This document shows positions 52,831 through 60,998 of a stretch of 64,000 nucleotides of DNA, in pieces. Position numbers and translations under genes: made by a program. This DNA is from Streptomyces sp. F63 (GTDB lineage: Bacteria > Actinomycetota > Actinomycetes > Streptomycetales > Streptomycetaceae). The stretch is taken from NCBI RefSeq assembly GCF_018070345.1, contig NZ_JAGPXX010000003.1, positions 1 to 64,000 on the forward strand, read 5' to 3'. A model generated the notes under the pieces. The model had not been told where the DNA came from. It ran no database searches and worked only from the letters and a program-made list of their open reading frames with translations. Every line of letters starts with the position of its first letter. Position 1 is the first letter of the stretch.

Positions 52831-53720
52831 CGGTGGCCTCCCGCCGCGGGGGCCAGCCGTGCCCAGCCGCCCTTGACGGCGGTGGAGTCCCGGGACCGGA
52901 CGGTGAACAGGACGGTGTCGCCGTGGCCCGGCGGAGCGGCCGGCGGGGTGAGTTCGAGGAGCGTGCCCGGGCCGGGGAGCGCCGGGTGCGCGAAACGGGC
53001 ACCGAGCGCCCGGATGCGGTCGGCGTGCCCGCCGGCGTACCGCTCGGCGATCTCCTCGACGGCCACTGCGACCAGTGCCATGCCGTGGGCGATGACATCG
53101 GGGAAGCCCGCCTCCCGGGCGGCGGCCGGGAGGAGGTGCACGGGGTTGAGGTCCCCGGCGGCCTCGCCGTAGCGGGCGATCCACTCCCGGTCGACGGCGA
53201 CCGGCCGGGTCACCTTGGACCCGGGAGCTTCCTGGCGGGGTGCGGGGGCCGTGCGGAGGGCGCCCCGCGGCTCCACGGCGCTGACGCCGGCCAGCAGGAC
53301 GTGGGTGGTGAGGTCGGCGAGGGCGGTCCCGGTCCCCCGGCCGGTGAGGCGGGTGCGCAGGGCGAGACGGGTGCCCTTGGCCTCGACGCGTGCCCCGAGC
53401 AGTTCGGCGCGGGCCTCCAGGGCGGCGCCGGGCCGCAGCGGTGCGTGCAGCTCGATCTCCTGGGCGAGGTGGAGCAGGGAGTACGGGCCGTGTCCGGCAG
53501 CGAGGCCGGCGACGGTGCGTTCGGCGAGCGGGTGGGTGAGGACGAACGCGGCGAGGGGGCCCGCGTCGGCGCGGTCGGGCTCGGGCCGGCCGAGCGCCTG
53601 CCGCGTCACCGTGCGGTAGCGGCGAGCCGCCGCCGCGTCGAGGGCCGGGGCGGCCGGGTCGGAGGCCGGGGCGGGAACCGGACCGGGAGGCGGGCCGGGA
53701 GGCGGGGCGGAGAGGGTCAT
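52827..53720 (-). CDS. MaoC-like dehydratase (double hot-dog)
   Basis: A 297-aa protein. The C-terminal half has the MaoC/hydratase-2 motif GDLNPVHLLPAAAREAGF, then VIAHGMALVAVAVEE. The N-terminal half is a second hot-dog fold without the motif (LLHLAQEIELHAPLRPGA). Such enzymes dehydrate beta-hydroxyacyl thioesters. A Pro-rich N-terminal stretch precedes the fold. Overlaps on both sides (ATGA) couple it to the ketosynthase and adenylation genes. With FabG and FabH homologues nearby it could complete a discrete fatty-acid-like cycle. Confidence 0.82.
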   Translation of the reverse strand: MTLSAPPPGPPPGPVPAPASDPAAPALDAAAARRYRTVTRQALGRPEPDRADAGPLAAFVLTHPLAERTVAGLAAGHGPYSLLHLAQEIELHAPLRPGAALEARAELLGARVEAKGTRLALRTRLTGRGTGTALADLTTHVLLAGVSAVEPRGALRTAPAPRQEAPGSKVTRPVAVDREWIARYGEAAGDLNPVHLLPAAAREAGFPDVIAHGMALVAVAVEEIAERYAGGHADRIRALGARFAHPALPGPGTLLELTPPAAPPGHGDTVLFTVRSRDSTAVKGGWARLAPAAGGHR

Positions 53721-54985
53721 GCGGGGATCACCACCAGGCTGCTGTTGTGGCCGCCGAAGCCGAAGGAGTTGGTCAGCGCGGGGCCGGCGGCGACGGGCCG
53801 CGGAGCGCCGTGGACCACGTCGATCTCCATGTCGGGATCCGTCCGGGTGTGGTTGGCGGTGGGCGGGACCGAGCCCGCGTTCATCGCCTGGACGGCGATG
53901 ACCAGTTCGACCGCGCCGGCCGCTCCGATGAGGTGGCCGATGACGCCCTTGGAGGCGGTCACCGGAGGCCCGCACGGACCGAACACCTTGGTCAGGGCGG
54001 TGGCTTCGGCGCGGTCGTTGTGGACGGTGGCGGTGCCGTGGGCGTTGACGTGGGCGATGTCCGAGGGGGCGAGCCCGGCGTCGCCGAGGGCGCCGGACAT
54101 GGCGTCGGCGGCGAAGGCACCGTCGGGGTGCGGGGCGGAGAGGTGGTAGGCGTCGGAGGTGGCCGCGTACCCGGCGACGAGACCGTGGGGGCGGGAGCCG
54201 CGGGCCCGGGCGTCCGCCGACCGCTCCAGCACCACGAAGGCGGCTCCCTCACCCATGACGAAGCCGTCGCGGCTCTCGTCGAAGGGGCGGCACGCGGTCG
54301 CCGCGTCGGTGCGGGTGGAGGCGGCGTTGAGGTTGCCGAACCCGGCGAGCGTGACCGGCGTGAGGGTCGCCTCGCAGCCACCGGCGATCACGATGTCCGC
54401 GCGGTCGTCCCGGAGCATCGCGGCCCCCAGGCCGATGGCGTCGGCGCCGCTGGCGCAGGTGGTGCTGACCGTGAGGGCCGGCCCGTGCCAGCCGAGCTGG
54501 AGGGCGAGCTGAGCGGCCGCGGCGTTGGGCATCGTCATCAGGGGCATCAGCGGGCGGACGCCCTGGGGGCCGCGGTCCGCGTAGTTCAGGGACTCCAGGT
54601 CACTGGTGGTGCGCCCGCCGACGGCGGTGCCGACCACGATCGCGCAGCGGGCGGCGGGCGCCTCGGGGAGCCCGGCGTCGGCGTGTGCGGCCAGGGCGGC
54701 GGCGAGGCCGTACCGGGCGAAGGGGTCGAGCCGCTGGGCGGCCTTGCCCGCCAGTACCGTCCGCCAGGGCTCGGCCCGGTGGTCGCCGTCGGCGAGGCCG
54801 CGGACCCGGCAGCCGATGCGGATGCGGTGGCGCCCGGTGTCGAAGTGGGTGAGGCCGGCGGCGAGAGAGCGGCCCGCCCGGACGGCGGTCCACAGCTCCG
54901 CGGTGGTGCAGCCGGCGGGGGTGACGACCCCCATGCCGCTGATGGCCACGTCGGGCCGGGCGGGACGCCCCGCCTGAGTACGCAT
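53717..54985 (-). CDS. Beta-ketoacyl-ACP synthase II (FabF-type ketosynthase)
   Basis: A 422-aa thiolase-fold ketosynthase with a complete catalytic triad: Cys in VSTTCASGADAIG, His in NAHGTATVHND and His in GVIGHLIGAAGAVE. It performs decarboxylative condensation of malonyl-ACP with an acyl or aryl thioester. I chose the ATG at 54985 with GGAG about 10 bp upstream. It is the second gene of the operon after the alpha-oxoamine synthase. In prodiginine-type pathways a ketosynthase and an oxoamine synthase act in sequence on the pyrrolyl unit, and the same order may apply here. Confidence 0.9.
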   Translation of the reverse strand: MRTQAGRPARPDVAISGMGVVTPAGCTTAELWTAVRAGRSLAAGLTHFDTGRHRIRIGCRVRGLADGDHRAEPWRTVLAGKAAQRLDPFARYGLAAALAAHADAGLPEAPAARCAIVVGTAVGGRTTSDLESLNYADRGPQGVRPLMPLMTMPNAAAAQLALQLGWHGPALTVSTTCASGADAIGLGAAMLRDDRADIVIAGGCEATLTPVTLAGFGNLNAASTRTDAATACRPFDESRDGFVMGEGAAFVVLERSADARARGSRPHGLVAGYAATSDAYHLSAPHPDGAFAADAMSGALGDAGLAPSDIAHVNAHGTATVHNDRAEATALTKVFGPCGPPVTASKGVIGHLIGAAGAVELVIAVQAMNAGSVPPTANHTRTDPDMEIDVVHGAPRPVAAGPALTNSFGFGGHNSSLVVIPA

Positions 54986-55090
54986 GGTCTCATCTCTCCT
55001 TCCCGTTCCGCCGGCCGCGAGCGGCCGGAGCCGGCGAGCACGCCTGGTTTCCACCTCTGCCGGGCCCGCACGGCCCCGGGCGGCGGCCGT

Positions 55091-56305
55091 TCAGGCCGCT
55101 GCCACCCCGCACTCACCGGCGGCCTTCAGGAACGCCTCCGCCGCGTGGCCGATGTCCGCGTCCGTGTGCCGGGCGGTGACGGCGATGCGGAGTCGCGCCA
55201 GGTCACGGGGGACGGCGGGGGTCACCACCGGGAGGCCGACGACGCCCAGCCGGCGGGCGGCGGTCGCCAGGTCGTACGCGGCCTCGTCGGAGCCGGCGAT
55301 GAGCGGGACGACGGCCGTCTCGCTGTGGCCGGTCCGCAGTCCGCCCGCCCTGACCAGGTCGCGGAAGCGCGCACCGTGGCCCTGGACTCGGGCGACGCGC
55401 TCGGGCTCGGCCCGCAGCACCCGCAGGGCCTCCAGGGCGGCGCCGGCCGACGCGGGGGCGAGGGCGGCGGAAAAGAGGAACGGGCGTGCGGCGTACCGGA
55501 GGTGGCCGATCAGCTCGTCGGTGCCGGCGACCCAGCCGCCCATGGAAGGGATGGCCTTGGAGAGGGTGCCGAGCTTGACGTCCACCCGCACCGCCCGGTC
55601 GAAGTGCTCCTCGATGCCCAGGCCGGTGCGGCCGATGACGCCGAGGGCGTGCGCCTCGTCGGCCATCAGCAGCGCCTCGTGGGCGTCGCAGACCTCCCGC
55701 AGCCGGGGCAGCGGCGCGATGTCGCCGTCCATCGAGTACACACTGTCGACGATCACCAGGCGGGCCCCGCCGGGCGCGGCGGCCTCCAGGCGCCGGGCCA
55801 GGTGCTCGGTGTCGTTGTGCCGGAAGCGGACCACGGTGGCGCCACTGAGCTTGCAGCCGTCCACGATGCTGGCGTGGGCGTACTTGTCGACGAAGACGGT
55901 GTCGCCCGGTCCGACGAGCGCGCCGATCGTCCCGACGTTGGCGGCGTAGCCGGAGCCGAAGACCAGGGCCCGGTCCCGCTCGGCGATCCCGGCGACCTCG
56001 GCCTCCAGCTCCTCGTGGAGCGGGATGGAGCCGGCCAGCGCGCGCACCCCGTGGTTGCCGGTGCCGTACCGGGCCGCGGCCTCCTGGGCCGCCGCCACCA
56101 CGCGCTCGTCACCGGCGAGGCCCAGGTAGCTGTAGCCGGACATCATCAGCAGCCGCCGGCCGTCGAGGTCGACGTAGGCCGAGTCGCGTTCGGCGGTGTA
56201 GGGGACGAAGCTGTTGCGGCGCTCGGCGTCCCACTCCAGCGAGGCCACACGACGCCGGGTCGCATCGAGCTTGTGTGCGATTCTCCCCCACCCTGCGGAA
56301 GCCAT
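55091..56305 (-). CDS. Alpha-oxoamine synthase (8-amino-7-oxononanoate synthase-like)
   Basis: A 404-aa PLP enzyme of fold type I. It contains the PLP-binding region ADEAHALGVIGRTGLG, GSGYAANVGTIGAL, YGTGNHGVRALAGS and the Schiff-base Lys in KLGTLSKAIPSMGGW. It condenses an acyl thioester with an amino acid and releases CO2, giving an alpha-aminoketone. In natural product clusters this gives pyrrole or aminoketone building blocks. GGAGAGG precedes the ATG at 56305. It is the first gene of the long operon, about 60 bp from a predicted SARP-controlled promoter. Confidence 0.9.
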   Translation of the reverse strand: MASAGWGRIAHKLDATRRRVASLEWDAERRNSFVPYTAERDSAYVDLDGRRLLMMSGYSYLGLAGDERVVAAAQEAAARYGTGNHGVRALAGSIPLHEELEAEVAGIAERDRALVFGSGYAANVGTIGALVGPGDTVFVDKYAHASIVDGCKLSGATVVRFRHNDTEHLARRLEAAAPGGARLVIVDSVYSMDGDIAPLPRLREVCDAHEALLMADEAHALGVIGRTGLGIEEHFDRAVRVDVKLGTLSKAIPSMGGWVAGTDELIGHLRYAARPFLFSAALAPASAGAALEALRVLRAEPERVARVQGHGARFRDLVRAGGLRTGHSETAVVPLIAGSDEAAYDLATAARRLGVVGLPVVTPAVPRDLARLRIAVTARHTDADIGHAAEAFLKAAGECGVAAA

Positions 56306-56721
56306 CGGCCGTCCTCTCCTTCGGCGTCCATCGCGCAGCGCGCAATGGTTTCTTCGTGGCAGGAATTCAACGTCGGCCACGCAATCGGGGCGCAACAGGG
56401 AAGCAAGATCAAGTCGCCCCGTATAAATCAACAAGGAGAGTCATCGCATTGCATCAGAAGTTAACTACCGCAAACTCACTATTGGTTGACACGCTCCTGT
56501 TTTCCGAGAGAATGCTCCTTGCTCGGTCATGAAGAAGATTTGGCCGACCTCTCTCCGCATCCGCACCGCTCATTCACACGATGCCCACAGGTCCGCTGCC
56601 GGGATGGGTGGCCGGCCCCGGACCGCACGTCGCACCACCAGCACGCCGCACGTCAGCTAGTCGGCTCTCGTCGGCCGCATACACCGGCGCGGGAGCCGCC
56701 TCAACTCACGGGGGGACCGCC
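56306..56721. other. Divergent control region between the oxoamine synthase operon and the SARP gene
   Basis: About 416 bp with clearly lower GC than the genes. It contains the SARP-type site at 56364-56397. An AT-rich stretch at 56415-56530 (including CGTATAAATCAAC and TTGGTTGACACGC) probably holds the promoter of the SARP gene. No protein gene is evident. Confidence 0.55.
56364..56397 (-). promoter_or_regulatory. Predicted SARP operator and -10 of the oxoamine synthase operon
   Basis: On the minus strand: TGTTGCG (56397-56391), four bases, GATTGCG (56386-56380), eight bases, then GTTGAATT (56371-56364). Two 7-mers at an 11-bp pitch, 8 bp before the -10 region, is the classic SARP layout. 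The 7-mers match those at 59960-60012. Confidence 0.65.
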
Positions 56722-57783
56722 GTGCTCATCAGGCTTGTCGGCCTAGTGTCCGTCGAACACGATCTGGAGGCCCCCAGGGTCCTCTCCAGTCACCAGGCCC
56801 AGATCGCCCTCGCCCGCCTCTGCCTGGAGCGGCCCACCGGCACCTGCCGGGACCAACTCGCCGACACCATCTGGCCGGACGGCCCGCCGAGCACCTGGGC
56901 CTCGGCGCTGCGCAGCGTCGTCAGCCGGCTGCGGGCCACGCTGTCGGAAGGCGTACCCACCGGTGGCGAACCGCCGCTGATCGCCCGCGGGGGGCGCTAT
57001 CTGCTGCGGCTTCCCGAAGACGTCCACGTGGACGTGGACCGCGCCGAGAGCACCGCCGTCAGCGCGGCGGCGGCGTACCGCGACGGTGACCACGCCACCG
57101 CGCAGCGGCTCGCCACCACGACCGCGACCCTGTTGCGGGGCCCCTTCCTCGCCTCCCACGAGGGCGAGTGGGTCGACTCGGTCCGGGCCCGGCTCAGGGA
57201 GGTGCGCGTCTCCGCGCTGGAGACCGCCAGCAGCTCCTCGTCCGCGCTGGGCGACACGCACCACGCCCTGCAGTACGCGGAGGAGGCCGTGCGCCAGGCG
57301 CCGTTCCGGGAGAGCGCCTACCGGTGCCAGATGACCGCGCACCGGCTGGCCGGCAACAGGGCCGAGGCCCTGCGGATCTACCAGCGGTTGCGCACGGTCC
57401 TCGCCGAGGAGCTGGGGGTGGACCCCAGTCCGGAGAGCGAGGCCGCCTACCTGGGGCTGCTGGACAGACGCAGACCCGTCGCCATGGCCGCGACCACGCC
57501 CGCATCTGCGCCCGCGCCCGCATCCGCGCCCGCATCTGCGCCCGCGCCCGCATCCGCGCCTGCATCTGCGCCCGCGCCCGCATCCGCGCCCGCATCCGCG
57601 CCCGCGCCCGCATCCGCGCCTGCATCTGCGCCCGCGCCCGCATCCGCGCCCGCATCCGCGCCCGCGCCCGCGTCCGGGGCCGCGACCACGTCCGCGGCCC
57701 CGTCCATGCGGCTGCGGCGCCCCGCGCCGGCCGCCGGCTCCCGGCTGCACGGCGTCTCCGACGCCCACCGCCGTACGGCCTGA
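56722..57783 (+). CDS. SARP-family pathway regulator with a repetitive C-terminal tail
   Basis: A 353-aa protein from the GTG at 56722, with GGGGGGA upstream. The N-terminal winged helix (about 5-95, SALRSVVSRLRATL) and bacterial transcriptional activation domain (about 105-250, AEEAVRQAPFRESAYRCQMT) mark a small SARP. The stretch EELGVDPSPESEA ends the BTAD. After residue 255 comes a (SAPAPASAPA)n tail encoded by 30-bp repeats. SARPs bind 7-bp direct repeats and recruit RNA polymerase. Three matching sites lie before the three operons of this cluster. It is transcribed alone and divergently from the oxoamine synthase operon. Confidence 0.9.
   Translation: MLIRLVGLVSVEHDLEAPRVLSSHQAQIALARLCLERPTGTCRDQLADTIWPDGPPSTWASALRSVVSRLRATLSEGVPTGGEPPLIARGGRYLLRLPEDVHVDVDRAESTAVSAAAAYRDGDHATAQRLATTTATLLRGPFLASHEGEWVDSVRARLREVRVSALETASSSSSALGDTHHALQYAEEAVRQAPFRESAYRCQMTAHRLAGNRAEALRIYQRLRTVLAEELGVDPSPESEAAYLGLLDRRRPVAMAATTPASAPAPASAPASAPAPASAPASAPAPASAPASAPAPASAPASAPAPASAPASAPAPASGAATTSAAPSMRLRRPAPAAGSRLHGVSDAHRRTA
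57505..57675 (+). repeat. 30-bp tandem repeat inside the SARP gene
   Basis: About 5.7 copies of a 30-bp unit (starting TCTGCGCCCGCGCCCGCATC) differ only at T/C wobble positions. They encode the 10-residue unit SAPAPASAPA. The number of copies is likely to vary between strains. Confidence 0.9.
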
Positions 57784-57898
57784 GGCCCCCGGCCGAAGCT
57801 CCCGGCCCGGGCCCCGGGCCGGTCCGCACACGGCACGGGGCCGGGGCGAGCGCCTCGACGCGCTCGCCCCGGCCCCGTCACCGCGGGTCCCGCGAACC

Positions 57899-58651
57899 TC
57901 ACATGACGGACACCCCGCTGTCGATGCTGACCACCTGACCGGTCATGCAGTCCTGGTCGAGGAAGAGCGAGACGCTCCTGGCGACCTCCTCCACCGTGAC
58001 GAACCTCGGCACCGGTGCCTTGCGGGCCATGTCCTCCATGACCCGTTCGGGCAAATCCTGAGTCATCCCCGTGATCATGAAGCCCGGGGAGAGGGCGTTC
58101 ACCGTGACACCGCGCCGTCCGCACTCCGCGGCCAGCGTCCGCGTCATGCCGATGACGCCGGCCTTGGAGGCGGAGTACGCCGTCTGGCCCGCCGTGGCGA
58201 TCAGGCCCGAGGGCGAGACGACGTTGACGATCCGGCCCCAGCGCCGGCGCAGCATGGACGGCAGCGCGACACGGCTGGTGTGGAAGGTGCCCAGCAGATT
58301 GGTGCGGATCACCTCGTGCCAGTCGTCCGGGGACTGCATCGCCATCAGCGCGTCCTTGCGGACCGCCCCGTTGTTGACCACGATGTCGACCGGCCCGAGC
58401 GACTCCTCCACGTGCCGGTACAGCTCCCGGGTCTCCTCCCACGACCCCACGTCCGCGCCGACGACCACGGCGTCGTGCGTCAGCTTCCCGCGCACCGCCT
58501 CGGCCCGGGCGGCCGAGCTGCGGTAGTGCACGGCCACCCGGCAGCCCAGCGCGTCCAGTTCGACCGCGAGAGCCTGCCCGAGGCCGCCCGAGGCGCCGGT
58601 CACCAGCGCGACCGGCGCCTCGGGGCGCTTTCCCGCTCCCTGTCCGCTCAC
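57899..58651 (-). CDS. 3-oxoacyl-ACP reductase (FabG-type SDR)
   Basis: A 250-aa short-chain dehydrogenase. It has the NADPH motif TGASGGLG near residue 19, the NNGA motif, catalytic Ser in VVSPSGLIATAGQ and YxxxK in AYSASKAG. NADPH preference is suggested by HYRSS after strand 2. It would reduce the beta-ketone made by the condensing enzymes. The GTG at 58651 overlaps the fabH-like stop (GTGA). It is last in a three-gene leftward operon. Confidence 0.9.
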   Translation of the reverse strand: MSGQGAGKRPEAPVALVTGASGGLGQALAVELDALGCRVAVHYRSSAARAEAVRGKLTHDAVVVGADVGSWEETRELYRHVEESLGPVDIVVNNGAVRKDALMAMQSPDDWHEVIRTNLLGTFHTSRVALPSMLRRRWGRIVNVVSPSGLIATAGQTAYSASKAGVIGMTRTLAAECGRRGVTVNALSPGFMITGMTQDLPERVMEDMARKAPVPRFVTVEEVARSVSLFLDQDCMTGQVVSIDSGVSVM

Positions 58652-59631
58652 GTGGCACCTCCCCAGCGCATCAGCACCGAACCCCAGGTCATCCCCGCGC
58701 CGAAACCCGCCAGCAGGACCAGCTGGCCGGGCCGGACGCGCCCCGCCTCCAGCGCCTCGGTGAGCGCCAGCGGGATGGAGGCCGAGGCGGTGTTGCCGTA
58801 CCGCTCCAGGTTGGTCACCAGCGACTCCGGCCGAAGACCGGTGTGCTGCAGCACGGAGTTGATGATCCGGATGTTCGCCTGGTGCGGGACGACGTGGTCC
58901 ACCTCGGCGGCGGCGACCTTGGCGCTCTCCAGGGTCTTCCGCACCGTGCGGACCGTGTAGCGGACCGCGTTGAGGTAGATCTCGTTGCCCTTGATCTGCG
59001 CGTAGTGCAGGCCCCGCGCGACCGTGTCGGCCGTGGCGGGCATCCGGCTGCCGCCCGCGGGCACCTTCAGCGCGTCGGCGCAGGAGCCGTCCGCACCCAG
59101 GTTCCAGGCCAGCACCGGGTCCTCGGGACCCGGCACCAGCACCACCGCGGCCGCGCCGTCGCCCACCAGGATCGAGAGGTCACGGTCGGCCGGATTCGCG
59201 GTCAGGGTGTGCGTGTCCGAGCCGATCAGCAGGACCGGCCGCCGATCCATGCCCAGGATGCCCATGGCCGCGACCAGGCCGTACACGAAGCCGGCGCACT
59301 CGGAGTTGACGTCCATCGCCCCGCCGGCGATGCCCAGTTCGTGGTGGACGAAGGCCGAGGTGGCGGGCGAGGGCTGCTCGGGGGTGGCCGTGGCGACGAT
59401 CAGCTGGGCGATGTCGGCACCGGTCAGACCGGCCTTGTCCAGTGCCGCCCGGCCCGCCTCGACGGCCAGCGAGGCAGTGGTCTGACCGGGGCCGACCGCC
59501 CGCCGCTCCCGGATGCCGCAGCGGCTGGTGATCCAGTGCTCGTCGACCCCGAAGCGATCCGCCAGCTCGGCGCTGGTGACGACCTGTTCGGGCAGGGCCT
59601 TGCCCCACCCCGCGATGTCGAACCCGCTCAT
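58648..59631 (-). CDS. Beta-ketoacyl-ACP synthase III (FabH-type)
   Basis: A 327-aa KAS III with catalytic Cys in NSECAGFVYGLVAAM, His in VPHQANIRI and Asn in YGNTASASIPLAL. It starts chain assembly by condensing an acyl-CoA or acyl-carrier with malonyl-ACP. ATG 59631 is likely. A GTG at 59646 overlapping the ACP stop is also possible. Cluster-borne FabH enzymes usually choose a special starter unit. Confidence 0.9.
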   Translation of the reverse strand: MSGFDIAGWGKALPEQVVTSAELADRFGVDEHWITSRCGIRERRAVGPGQTTASLAVEAGRAALDKAGLTGADIAQLIVATATPEQPSPATSAFVHHELGIAGGAMDVNSECAGFVYGLVAAMGILGMDRRPVLLIGSDTHTLTANPADRDLSILVGDGAAAVVLVPGPEDPVLAWNLGADGSCADALKVPAGGSRMPATADTVARGLHYAQIKGNEIYLNAVRYTVRTVRKTLESAKVAAAEVDHVVPHQANIRIINSVLQHTGLRPESLVTNLERYGNTASASIPLALTEALEAGRVRPGQLVLLAGFGAGMTWGSVLMRWGGAT

Positions 59632-59642
59632 ACGGCGTGCCG

Positions 59643-59903
59643 TCACCGCTCGGCCGGCTGCGGCACGAGCCCGGTGAGCTTCGCGTGCACGTCCCGCATG
59701 GTCGTGGTGTCGTCCAGGTCCGCGAAGAGGGACTCGTCCGCAGGGATGTCGGGGTGCTCGTTCTGGAAGTTGTAGAGCCACTCCATCAGGTCCAGCGAGT
59801 CCACATCCGCGATGTGCTGGATCGGCGCGTCGGGGGTCACCTCGGTGGCCCCGGAGACGGCGGCGAGCTGCTGCGCGAGTTCCTCGACGGTCGGCAGTGC
59901 CAT
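59643..59903 (-). CDS. Acyl carrier protein
   Basis: An 86-aa ACP with the phosphopantetheine Ser in ADVDSLDLMEW (near residue 36). It is strongly acidic and has a helix 3 region with ADESLFADLDDT. First gene of the FabG-FabH-ACP operon, about 40 bp from its predicted SARP promoter. It is distinct from the carrier at 50973, so the cluster runs two carrier lines. Confidence 0.9.
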   Translation of the reverse strand: MALPTVEELAQQLAAVSGATEVTPDAPIQHIADVDSLDLMEWLYNFQNEHPDIPADESLFADLDDTTTMRDVHAKLTGLVPQPAER

Positions 59904-59943
59904 GGTTGTTCCTCTCTGACGCGACGGACGAATCGTCTCCGCC

Positions 59944-59977
59944 GAGCCAAGCCGCTCCTCGCAATCCGACCGCAACA
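59944..59977 (-). promoter_or_regulatory. Predicted SARP operator and -10 of the ACP operon
   Basis: On the minus strand: TGTTGCG (59977-59971), GTCG, GATTGCG (59966-59960), eight bases, CTTGGCTC (59951-59944). The pitch is 11 bp, and the layout is the same as in the site for the rightward operon. Confidence 0.65.
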
Positions 59978-59994
59978 CGGCAGTCACACAGAGC

Positions 59995-60028
59995 TGTTGC
60001 GTACCGCTTGCGCCGATCGGCTTGGCTC
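59995..60028 (+). promoter_or_regulatory. Predicted SARP operator and -10 of the methyltransferase operon
   Basis: On the plus strand: TGTTGCG (59995-60001), TACC, GCTTGCG (60006-60012), eight bases, CTTGGCTC (60021-60028). The CTTGGCTC box and both spacings equal those of the opposite-strand site at 59944-59977, so the divergent region is nearly mirror-symmetric. Confidence 0.65.
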
Positions 60029-60108
60029 TGCCCAGCACAGTTCCCACGGCCGTACGGCTGCGCGGCGCGAGGGCGCCCGGCGGCCGACATCGCGAGGAGA
60101 GGGCGAGG

Positions 60109-60993
60109 ATGGCGACGATTGCCTCCCACACCGCGGAACCGGAGGTGGACGCCGTCCGCCACCACTACGAGGTGAGCAACGAGTTCTACCGTCTGCTCCT
60201 GGGGCCCAGCATGATGTACAGCGGGGGCTACTGGCAGCAGGGCGAGGGCCTGGTCGAGGCCCTCGACGTCGCACAGGAACGCAAGCTCGACGCGTTCGCC
60301 GGCCTGGCGCACGCCGCGGGCAAGGACCGGGTGCTCGACATCGGCTGCGGCTGGGGCACCCTCGCCCACCGCCTGACCACCGAGCACGGCGTCCGTGAGG
60401 CCGTCGGCCTCACCCTGAGCCGTACCCAGGCCGCGTACATCGGGGGCCTGAACAACCCGGCCGTCACCACCCGGGTCGAGAGCTGGTCGGAACACCACGC
60501 GCCCGGCGCGTACGACGCGGCCTTCTGCGTCAACGCCCTGGAGCACTTCGTCCCCTCCGGCCTCCCGCCGAAGGAGCGGACCAAGCGGTACCGCTTCTTC
60601 TTCCAGCGGGTGCACGAGGCGCTGGTGCCGGACGGCCGGTTCGTCCTGCACACGATGACCGCCGAGGCCCAGCCCATCGGCCGCAGAATCCTGGACGACC
60701 TGAAGTTCCTCCAGCGCTCCGAGTTCGCCGGCATGCACATCCCGCACCTGCACGAGCTGGCCGCCGCCGCCGAGGGCCTGTTCGAGGTGGTCGAGCTGGT
60801 CAACGAGCGCGAGGCCTTCGCACGGGCGTGCCGCGCCTGGCTGGCCCGGCTCGCGGAACGGCGCGCGGAGGCGGTCGCGCTGGAGAGCGAGGAGGTGGTG
60901 GCCCGCTTCGAGCGCTACCTGGACATCTTCGCGTACACGCTGGAGGACCGCTTCTTCAACAACTTCCGGCTCACGCTGGCCCGGAGGGGGTGA
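60109..60993 (+). CDS. SAM-dependent methyltransferase, cyclopropane-fatty-acid synthase family
   Basis: A 294-aa protein of the CFA synthase/MMAS family, with HHYEVSNEFYRLLLGPSMMY at the N-terminus (the lipid/carrier-facing motif). SAM motif I is VLDIGCGWGTLAHRL, and VNALEHFVPSG follows. These enzymes methylate or cyclopropanate alkenes, and cluster-borne members often methylate carbon or nitrogen of small metabolites. AGGAGAGGGCG sets the ATG at 60109. It starts the rightward operon and is followed at 5 bp by the flavoprotein gene. Confidence 0.87.
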   Translation: MATIASHTAEPEVDAVRHHYEVSNEFYRLLLGPSMMYSGGYWQQGEGLVEALDVAQERKLDAFAGLAHAAGKDRVLDIGCGWGTLAHRLTTEHGVREAVGLTLSRTQAAYIGGLNNPAVTTRVESWSEHHAPGAYDAAFCVNALEHFVPSGLPPKERTKRYRFFFQRVHEALVPDGRFVLHTMTAEAQPIGRRILDDLKFLQRSEFAGMHIPHLHELAAAAEGLFEVVELVNEREAFARACRAWLARLAERRAEAVALESEEVVARFERYLDIFAYTLEDRFFNNFRLTLARRG

Positions 60994-60998
60994 CCGGC

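Noticed and set aside
53747..56464. A 905-aa plus-strand frame opposite the ketosynthase and oxoamine synthase
   Set aside because: Antisense shadow. The leftward genes have complete catalytic residues.
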